Positions 1 through 3,791 of a stretch of DNA of 5,349 nt are shown one piece after another. This DNA comes from an uncultured Clostridia bacterium (GTDB taxonomy: Bacteria; Bacillota; Clostridia; Oscillospirales; Ruminococcaceae). The notes beneath the pieces were generated by a model. That model saw nothing but the letters and a program-made list of their open reading frames with translations, made no database searches and was not told the origin of the DNA. The DNA lies in NCBI GenBank assembly GCA_947624425.1, contig CANQKG010000111.1:1-5349 (forward strand), given 5' to 3'. The position numbers were made by a program, and so were the translations under genes. Within the stretch, counting starts at the first letter, position 1. Every line of letters begins with the position of its first letter.

Positions 1-111
1 GTTCAGCCCGCCGTTTTCGCACTCGATCGCGTGGAGATATTCCTCGGTCAGCGCCTTGCAGGTCGTTTCCCGCTCCTGCAAACGGCGGTGTATCTCTAAA
101 ATCTGCGACAT
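1..111 (-). CDS. gatA: Asp-tRNA(Asn)/Glu-tRNA(Gln) amidotransferase subunit A, N-terminal fragment (cut by window edge)
   Basis: Only the first 37 codons are visible, starting MSQILEIHRRLQERETTCKA and running in frame to the window edge. GatA is the amidase subunit of GatCAB: it releases ammonia from glutamine, and GatB uses it to convert Asp-tRNA(Asn) or Glu-tRNA(Gln) to the amidated form in the cytoplasm. The visible part matches the N-terminal helix region of GatA (a leucine-rich helix, then a segment like LTEEYLHAIE, then a conserved N near the end). The amidase signature with its Ser-cis-Ser-Lys triad lies outside the window. The ATG at 111-109 follows the gatC stop by 3 bp. A very strong Shine-Dalgarno run (GGGGGAGGAGAG) sits inside the end of gatC, so the two are translationally linked. 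The short fragment alone would be weak evidence; the gatC neighbour makes the call fairly safe. Confidence 0.85.
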   Translation of the reverse strand, partial: MSQILEIHRRLQERETTCKALTEEYLHAIECENGGLN

Positions 112-114
112 CGG

Positions 115-408
115 CTATCTCTCCTCCCCCGACTGCTTATGCGGCAGGAAGAAAAAGCCGTCCTCGCCGCCTCCGGCGTTTTGGAGAATTTCCTCGGGCG
201 GATAGGAGGGAACCACCTCGTCCTCCCGCAGCACATTCTCAAGCGGGTTGAGCTGGTCGAACGCCTCGTCCGACTCGCCCGCCGCGCTGATGGTATCGGC
301 AAAGGCAATGATCCGATTCATTTCCTCGGTCAAGCCCTCTATCTCCTCCTCAGGCAGATAGAGCTTTGCAAGCAGCGCAATGTTTTCGATTTCCTCACGG
401 GTCACCAT
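115..408 (-). CDS. gatC: Asp-tRNA(Asn)/Glu-tRNA(Gln) amidotransferase subunit C
   Basis: A 97-residue protein of the usual GatC length. GatC is a small non-catalytic subunit that wraps around and stabilises the GatA-GatB complex. Visible family features are the N-terminal helix starting MVTREEIENIALLAKLYLPE, the acidic EEEIEGLTEEMNRII helix, the central NPLENVLREDEV segment (residues 54-65; the family has NPLR.D.v) and the LQNAGGGEDGFFFLP tail (residues 75-89; the family has L.NAP...+g.f.VP). The last eight residues (KQSGEER region) differ from the usual P+V(L/I) ending, which is within normal variation. The ATG at 408-406 has a strong Shine-Dalgarno sequence, GAAGGAGGGG, that begins in the aspS stop codon region. 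Only 14 bp separate it from aspS and 3 bp from gatA, so all three are one operon. Confidence 0.95.
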   Translation of the reverse strand: MVTREEIENIALLAKLYLPEEEIEGLTEEMNRIIAFADTISAAGESDEAFDQLNPLENVLREDEVVPSYPPEEILQNAGGGEDGFFFLPHKQSGEER

Positions 409-422
409 AGACGACCCCTCCT

Positions 423-2168
423 TCAGCGAATTTTGATATGCACCTCACGCAGCTGCTGCTCGGTCACCTCGGTGGGCGCGCCGAGCAGGGCGTCCTGCGC
501 GTTGGAATTGAGCGGGAAGGCGATCACCTCGCGGATATTTTCCTCGCCGGTCAAAAGCATCAGCATCCGGTCGATCCCCGGAGCCATCCCCGCGTGGGGC
601 GGCGCACCGTACCGGAACGCCTGATAGAGCGCGCCGAACTTCTCCTTGAGATCGTCCTCGGTATACCCGGCGATCTCAAACGCCTTGATCATGGTGGGCA
701 GATCGTGGTTCCGCACCGCGCCGGAAGCCAATTCCACACCGTTGCAGACCGCGTCATACTGATAGGCAAGCAGATGAAGCGGATTTTCCTCCTCCAGCGC
801 CCGCAAGCCGCCCTGCGGCATCGAAAACGGGTTGTGGGTGAAGATGATTTTCCCAGTTTCCTCGTCCTGCTCGTACATCGGGAAATCCACCACAAAGCAA
901 AACGCAAACCGCTTCTCGTCGATCAGCCCGAGCCGGGCGGCGACCTCCTCCCGAATCTGTCCCGCCAAACGGGGAGCCGCCTCCTTACTGTCGGCGATAA
1001 AGTAAAGCACACAGCCGGGACGCAGACCTGCACGGTCGCGCAGCTCGGCACGCTGCTCATCGCTTAAAAACTTGTCGATCGGACCCTGATAACTCATGTC
1101 CTCCGCCACCTTGATATAACCAAGCCCTTTCATGCCGATCTCGGTGGCGAATTTCAGCATCTTTTCAAAGAAGCCCTTTGACTGGCTTGCGCAGTCCGGC
1201 ACGTTGATCGCCCGCACGCACTTCCCACGAAAGGGTGCAAAATCCGTTTCGACAAACAAATCGCTGATGTCAATAATGGTCAGCGGATTGCGGAGATCGG
1301 GCTTATCGGTGCCGTATTTCACCATGCACTCCTCATAGGGGATCCGCGGGAATGCGCCCGCGGTCACCGGCAGGTCGGAAAAGTGGGAGAAGGTGTCCCG
1401 CAGCACTTCCTCGCAGACCGCCAGCACATCCTCTTGGGTGGCGAACGCCATCTCAAAATCCAGCTGATAGAATTCGCCGGGGGAGCGGTCGGCACGGGCG
1501 TCCTCGTCCCGGAAGCAGGGCGCCACCTGAAAATACCGGTCGAAGCCGGACACCATCAGAAGCTGCTTGAAAATCTGCGGCGCCTGCGGCAGAGCATAGA
1601 ACTTCCCGTGGTGCTTCCGGCTGGGAATCAGATAATCTCTCGCACCTTCCGGTGAAGAGGTGGAGAGGATCGGCGTCTGCATATCGAGGAAGCCCAGCTC
1701 GGTCATCTTCTGCCTGAGATAGGCGATCACCTCGGAGCGCAGCACGATATTCCGATGGACACGGGGGTTGCGGAGGTCGAGGTACCGGTACTTCAGCCGG
1801 ATATCCTCCTTGACCTCGGTGGAGGAAGGCACCTCAAACGGGAGCGGAGCGCGCACCTCGCCCAGCAGGTCGAGCGTTTCCACCACGATCTCCACTTTTC
1901 CGGTGGCGATCTTGGGATTGACCGTTTCGGGGTCGCGCTTTACCACCTGTCCCGCGGCGGATATGACCGTCTCGCGGGAGACGCCGGAGAGCATATTCTC
2001 ATCATGGAACACCAGCTGCACCACGCCGTAATGATCCCGCAGATCGACAAACAGCACGCCGCCGTGATCCCGAATATTCTCCACCCAGCCCGCCACCCGG
2101 ACGGTCTGCCCGATATGCTCCTCCCGCAGCGCGTCACAAAGAAGCGAGCGGTATTTGTTTTCTCTCAT
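423..2168 (-). CDS. aspS: Aspartate-tRNA ligase, bacterial type, probably non-discriminating
   Basis: A 581-residue cytoplasmic class IIb synthetase that charges tRNA(Asp), and probably tRNA(Asn), with aspartate. An N-terminal OB-fold anticodon-binding domain (about residues 18-105) includes GWVENIRDHGGVLFVDLRD. The catalytic core holds motif 1 (FLDMQTPIL, 160-168), the flipping loop (LPQAPQIFKQ, 193-202), motif 2 (FRDEDARADR, 219-228, then EF at 232-233) and motif 3 (GMAPGIDRMLMLLTG, 527-541, Arg534). A GAD insertion domain lies at about 280-410. Motif 2 continues SPGEFYQLDFE rather than the QPEFTQ(I/L)D form of E. coli. With the THNPFSMPQGGL segment, this resembles the alphaproteobacterial-like AspRS branch as I recall it. 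His35 replaces the Leu seen in discriminating enzymes. I chose the ATG at 2168 (10 nt after GGAGG) over an in-frame TTG at 2174, which lies only 4 nt after it. First gene of aspS-gatC-gatA. Confidence 0.96.
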   Translation of the reverse strand: MRENKYRSLLCDALREEHIGQTVRVAGWVENIRDHGGVLFVDLRDHYGVVQLVFHDENMLSGVSRETVISAAGQVVKRDPETVNPKIATGKVEIVVETLDLLGEVRAPLPFEVPSSTEVKEDIRLKYRYLDLRNPRVHRNIVLRSEVIAYLRQKMTELGFLDMQTPILSTSSPEGARDYLIPSRKHHGKFYALPQAPQIFKQLLMVSGFDRYFQVAPCFRDEDARADRSPGEFYQLDFEMAFATQEDVLAVCEEVLRDTFSHFSDLPVTAGAFPRIPYEECMVKYGTDKPDLRNPLTIIDISDLFVETDFAPFRGKCVRAINVPDCASQSKGFFEKMLKFATEIGMKGLGYIKVAEDMSYQGPIDKFLSDEQRAELRDRAGLRPGCVLYFIADSKEAAPRLAGQIREEVAARLGLIDEKRFAFCFVVDFPMYEQDEETGKIIFTHNPFSMPQGGLRALEEENPLHLLAYQYDAVCNGVELASGAVRNHDLPTMIKAFEIAGYTEDDLKEKFGALYQAFRYGAPPHAGMAPGIDRMLMLLTGEENIREVIAFPLNSNAQDALLGAPTEVTEQQLREVHIKIR

Positions 2169-2177
2169 TCCCAATCA

Positions 2178-2196
2178 ACCTCCGTCTTGCGGAGAT
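2178..2196 (-). promoter_or_regulatory. Leader hairpin that sequesters the aspS Shine-Dalgarno sequence
   Basis: In the aspS mRNA, ATCTCCG pairs with CGGAGGT across the 5-nt loop CAAGA, giving a 7-bp stem with one T-G wobble. The 3' arm is the aspS Shine-Dalgarno sequence (GGAGG at 2183-2179). The stem is directly visible; whether it controls translation is inference. No T-box consensus is present, and the leader of about 55 nt is too short for one. Confidence 0.5.
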
Positions 2197-2230
2197 ACGC
2201 CCGTGGGCATACTACGCGATACTAACTGAC

Positions 2231-2260
2231 AGTATAACACAATTTACCGGGAATAGTCAA
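2231..2260 (-). promoter_or_regulatory. Sigma-A-type promoter of the aspS-gatCA operon
   Basis: Read on the minus strand, a -35 box TTGACT (2260-2255) is followed after 18 bp by a -10 box TATACT (2236-2231), with a TG one base upstream (extended -10). Both hexamers are one base from consensus. Transcription should start near 2224, giving a leader of about 55 nt. A small inverted repeat, GGAAT-agtca-ATTCC (2250-2264), overlaps the -35 box. A second, ACTG-a-CAGT (2225-2233), overlaps the end of the -10. Either could be an operator, but both are short enough to be chance. Confidence 0.8.
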
Positions 2261-2282
2261 TTCCGTTTTGCCGGAAAAAGGG

Positions 2283-2311
2283 TGGTTTTTCGCCGCCATT
2301 CATGCTATGAT
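2283..2311 (+). promoter_or_regulatory. Extended -10 promoter of the Nudix gene
   Basis: TGCTATGAT at 2303-2311 is an extended -10 element (TG-n-TATGAT). The best -35 candidate, 17 bp upstream, is the weak TGGTTT at 2283-2288. Weak -35 boxes are usual for extended -10 promoters. Transcription would start near 2318, leaving a leader of about 27 nt before the ATG at 2345. This start falls downstream of the alternative GTG codon at 2282, which supports the later start of the gene. Confidence 0.55.
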
Positions 2312-2344
2312 GGTATCAAACCAAAAAGAAAGGCGGCTTCTGCC

Positions 2345-2878
2345 ATGTCTGAGCTACGGGAAAAAACACTGAGCTCCCGCACTGTTTATGAGGGAAAGAT
2401 CCTCGACCTTGTCTGTGACGACGTACGACTCCCAAACGGGGAGGACGCCAAGCGGGAGGTGGTCGTCCATTCGGGCGGCGTGGCGGTGCTGGCGCTGACC
2501 GACCAAAACGAGGCGCTGGTGGTAAAGCAGTACCGCTACCCCTTTGCGGAGGTGCTGCTGGAGATCCCGGCTGGGAAGCGGAACCCCGGCGAGGATCCCC
2601 GGGAATGCGGGATCCGGGAGCTGAAGGAGGAAACCGGCGCGGTCGCCGCGTCCTTCACGCCGTTCGGGGTGGTCTACCCCACGCCCGCCTATGTCAGCGA
2701 GAAGATACACCTTTTTCTCGCCAGAGGGCTTACCTTCACCGGGCAGTCCCTCGATCCGGACGAGTTTCTGGAGGTGGAAAAAATCCCCCTTCGCACCCTC
2801 GGCGAGATGGTGATGGCGGGAAAGATCCCGGACGCCAAAACGCAGATCGCGGTACTCAAGGCGCTGAAACAATTTTAA
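2345..2878 (+). CDS. nudF: Nudix hydrolase, ADP-ribose pyrophosphatase type
   Basis: A 177-residue cytoplasmic enzyme predicted to hydrolyse ADP-ribose to AMP and ribose 5-phosphate using Mg2+. A complete Nudix box lies at residues 77-99: G77, E83, then RELKEETGA (R91, E92, E95, E96, G98). The ADP-ribose subgroup is indicated by the N-terminal block SRTVYEGKILDLVCDDVRLP (residues 11-30), by REVVVHSGGVAVLAL, by VKQYRYPFAEVLLEIPAGK just before the box, and by the YPTPAYVSEKIHLFLA segment after it. Length and order fit B. subtilis NudF (YqkG). The ATG at 2345 is preceded by AGAAAGG (2327-2333), about 11 nt upstream. An in-frame GTG at 2282 would add 21 residues unlike the family and lies upstream of the likely transcription start. 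The gene diverges from aspS. The substrate is inferred from the subgroup; related sugar nucleotides are possible. Confidence 0.92.
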   Translation: MSELREKTLSSRTVYEGKILDLVCDDVRLPNGEDAKREVVVHSGGVAVLALTDQNEALVVKQYRYPFAEVLLEIPAGKRNPGEDPRECGIRELKEETGAVAASFTPFGVVYPTPAYVSEKIHLFLARGLTFTGQSLDPDEFLEVEKIPLRTLGEMVMAGKIPDAKTQIAVLKALKQF

Positions 2879-2906
2879 GCCGTTTTGCATAGGATAAAGC
2901 GCAGGC

Positions 2907-2947
2907 AGAAAAAAGGAGTGAAAGAGAAAATCTCCCCTGTTTTTTCT
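2907..2947 (+). terminator. Possible weak terminator after the Nudix gene
   Basis: AGAAAAAAGGAG (2907-2918) can pair with CTCC (2932-2935) and TTTTTTCT (2940-2947), leaving a 4-nt bulge (CCTG) on the right arm and a 13-nt loop. The right arm is itself a T-run, and the A-run on the left would make it work in either direction. The G+C part of the stem is only 4 bp, so termination would be partial at best, and read-through into mazF is possible. Confidence 0.35.
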
Positions 2948-2966
2948 TTCGATGATTAAAATGCGC

Positions 2967-3000
2967 GCCGGCAGGCAAAACTATCTTTGCCGGCAGCCGG
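2967..3000 (+). promoter_or_regulatory. Direct and inverted repeats in the mazF leader
   Basis: GCCGGCAG occurs twice, at 2967-2974 and 2989-2996, 22 bp apart (about two helical turns); each copy contains the palindrome GCCGGC. The same stretch can fold as RNA in two ways. One is CCGGC/GCCGG plus GGCAAA/TTTGCC around the loop ACTATC, with bulges. The other is a 7-bp stem, GCCGGCA/TGCCGGC, with a 14-nt loop. No T-run follows, so it is not a terminator. It ends 25 bp before the mazF start. Candidate roles are a repressor operator or an mRNA control element, both inferred. Confidence 0.4.
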
Positions 3001-3025
3001 AAATCCCGCAAGGAGCGTGAAGCGA

Positions 3026-3400
3026 ATGTATGTCAAAAGGGGAGAAATCTACTACGCCGATTTAAGCCCGGTGGTGGGCTCCGAACAAGGCGGCGTCCGT
3101 CCTGTCCTGATCGTACAGAATGACATGGGGAACAAATACAGCCCCACGGTGATTGCCGCGGCGATCACCAGCAAGGAGGACAAAGCAAAGCTGCCCACCC
3201 ATATCTCGATCCGCGCCGACCGCTGCGGTTTGACCCGGAACTCGATCGTGCTGCTGGAGCAGGTGCGCACGATCGACAAAAAGAGGTTGGGAGAGCGTAT
3301 GGGTCGGCTGGACCCCACGAGTATGGAGAGAATCGATCAGGCGTTATCGGTCAGCTTCGGGCTGCAAAGCCGTTCGTCCGATCACCGCGCCGTTACATAG
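3026..3400 (+). CDS. mazF: MazF/PemK-family endoribonuclease toxin, EndoA-like, without adjacent antitoxin
   Basis: A 124-residue protein that aligns almost without gaps to B. subtilis EndoA (NdoA), a sequence-specific mRNA interferase. The block starting MYVKRGEIYYADLSPVVGSE and the following QGGVRPVLIVQND are nearly identical to it. The catalytic residues known for EndoA are kept at the same numbers: Arg25 (in GGVRP) and Thr48 (in AAITSK), with Ser19 also present. KLPTHISI and SIVLLEQVRTIDKKRL follow. The tail is about eight residues longer than EndoA and ends RSSDHRAVT. The ATG at 3026 has AAGGAG (3010-3015) 10 nt upstream; an in-frame TTG at 2987 is rejected because EndoA begins at the later site. 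Oddly, the 147 bp upstream hold no antitoxin gene: in B. subtilis ndoAI comes directly before ndoA. An antitoxin could lie elsewhere. A strong terminator follows within 20 bp. Confidence 0.94.
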   Translation: MYVKRGEIYYADLSPVVGSEQGGVRPVLIVQNDMGNKYSPTVIAAAITSKEDKAKLPTHISIRADRCGLTRNSIVLLEQVRTIDKKRLGERMGRLDPTSMERIDQALSVSFGLQSRSSDHRAVT

Positions 3401-3417
3401 GCGCGTGTTTCCGCCTG

Positions 3418-3460
3418 AAAAAAACCGGAGGGTATCTCATCAGAGATACCCTCCGGTTTT
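3418..3460 (+). terminator. Strong intrinsic terminator of mazF, potentially bidirectional
   Basis: A perfect 18-bp stem is formed by AAAACCGGAGGGTATCTC (3421-3438) and its complement at 3443-3460, with the 4-nt loop ATCA. The 3' arm ends in TTTT on the plus strand. On the minus strand the stem is followed by seven T residues (plus-strand A-run 3418-3424), so it should stop transcription from either side. It lies 17 bp after the mazF stop codon. Confidence 0.92.
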
Positions 3461-3467
3461 CGCGCGC

Positions 3468-3500
3468 GGCGACGCGCTTCGAGGGAGAAACGCTGTCGCC
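3468..3500. repeat. Imperfect hairpin next to the repeat element
   Basis: GGCGACGCG (3468-3476) pairs with CGC (3491-3493) and GTCGCC (3495-3500), with a single bulged T and a 14-nt loop. It has no T-run. The right arm is also complementary to TGGCGAC at 3597-3603, so two alternative structures compete. I see no gene between the mazF terminator and 3538. Confidence 0.4.
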
Positions 3501-3537
3501 AAAGTCAATGTCGGAAACTGCAAGAAGTAAATTGCCC

Positions 3538-3593
3538 TGATTGAATCCCTCCACCATGCTAACGCATGGTCCCCCTCCCTTTGACAAGGGAGG
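3538..3593 (+). repeat. Left terminal repeat copy with two hairpins
   Basis: Hairpin A: ACCATGC (3553-3559), loop TAAC, GCATGGT (3564-3570). Hairpin B: CCTCCCTT (3574-3581), loop TGAC, AAGGGAGG (3586-3593). Only 3 bp separate the hairpins, and a 15-bp tail (3538-3552) precedes hairpin A. Confidence 0.75.
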
Positions 3594-3696
3594 CACTGGC
3601 GACCAAATAAGCATTGATAAAAATTTTAGCAAAACAGGCTGTTGAAAGACTTCACTTATTCTTTTTCAAACAGGTAAGCTTTCGTCTTTGTCAAGA

Positions 3697-3751
3697 CCTC
3701 CCTTGTCAAAGGGAGGGGGACCGCGCAAAGCGCGGTGGTGGGATTCAATCA
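3697..3751 (-). repeat. Right terminal repeat copy, inverted, with two hairpins
   Basis: In plus-strand order, hairpin B: CCTCCCTT (3697-3704), loop GTCA, AAGGGAGG (3709-3716); then hairpin A: ACCGCGC (3720-3726), loop AAA, GCGCGGT (3730-3736); then the tail ending GGGATTCAATCA. Hairpin B is identical in sequence to the left copy when inverted. Hairpin A differs at two stacked base pairs, and both arms change together. Confidence 0.75.
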
Positions 3752-3753
3752 TA

Positions 3754-3781
3754 AAAGGGCGTCTCCGACGAGACGCCCTTT
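3754..3781 (-). terminator. Intrinsic terminator of the P-type ATPase-like gene
   Basis: A perfect 12-bp stem, AAAGGGCGTCTC (3754-3765) and GAGACGCCCTTT (3770-3781), has the 4-nt loop CGAC. On the minus strand the 3' arm ends in CTTTT (T residues at 3756-3753). It begins 10 bp after the TAA stop of the minus-strand gene. On the plus strand it ends TTTCATATTTC, so it may also act weakly in that direction. Confidence 0.85.
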
Positions 3782-3791
3782 CATATTTCTA

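Larger units (their letters stand above)
3538..3751. mobile_element. 214-bp element with 55-56-bp terminal inverted repeats (MITE- or REP-pair-like)
   Basis: The left end (3538-3593) and the reverse complement of the right end (3697-3751) are nearly identical: both begin TGATTGAATCCC and end in AAGGGAGG. They differ at one position outside the first hairpin and at several inside it. Each end is itself two hairpins. The core of about 103 bp (3594-3696) is clearly richer in A+T than its surroundings and contains no plausible gene. No transposase and no clear target-site duplication are visible at the edges. It may be a miniature transposable element or two oppositely oriented copies of an intergenic palindromic repeat. 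It lies between two terminators at a convergent gene junction. Confidence 0.65.

Noticed and set aside
689..907. Overlapping open frames inside aspS, the Nudix gene and the ATPase-like gene
   Set aside because: They overlap genes with clear family matches, have no ribosome binding sites and give arginine- or proline-rich low-complexity translations typical of other frames in G+C-rich coding DNA.
2169..2174. TTG at 2174-2172 as the aspS start, two codons before the ATG
   Set aside because: It lies only 4 nt from the GGAGG ribosome binding site, which is too close, whereas the ATG at 2168 lies 10 nt away and is the commoner start codon.
2169..2224. T-box riboswitch in the aspS leader
   Set aside because: The leader is only about 55 nt and contains neither the T-box bulge consensus nor an antiterminator/terminator pair.
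2282..2344. GTG at 2282 as the Nudix start, adding 21 residues
   Set aside because: It lies upstream of the extended -10 element and probable transcription start, has no ribosome binding site, and the added residues are unlike the family N-terminus.
2952..3020. 22-codon frame before mazF as a small antitoxin or leader peptide
   Set aside because: There is no ribosome binding site before its ATG codons, it is far shorter than MazE or EndoAI, and it contains no recognisable DNA-binding motif; it mostly translates the repeats.
2987..3025. TTG at 2987 as an extended mazF start
   Set aside because: The extension lies within the leader repeats, has no ribosome binding site, and EndoA homologues start at the later ATG, which has AAGGAG in front of it.
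3393..3632. 79-codon open frame on the minus strand between mazF and the ATPase-like gene
   Set aside because: It reads through the perfect terminator hairpin and the left inverted repeat, has no ribosome binding site of note, and its protein resembles nothing I recognise.
3538..3751. CRISPR array
   Set aside because: Only two repeat copies exist, they are inverted and not direct, and the spacing of about 103 bp does not fit spacers.
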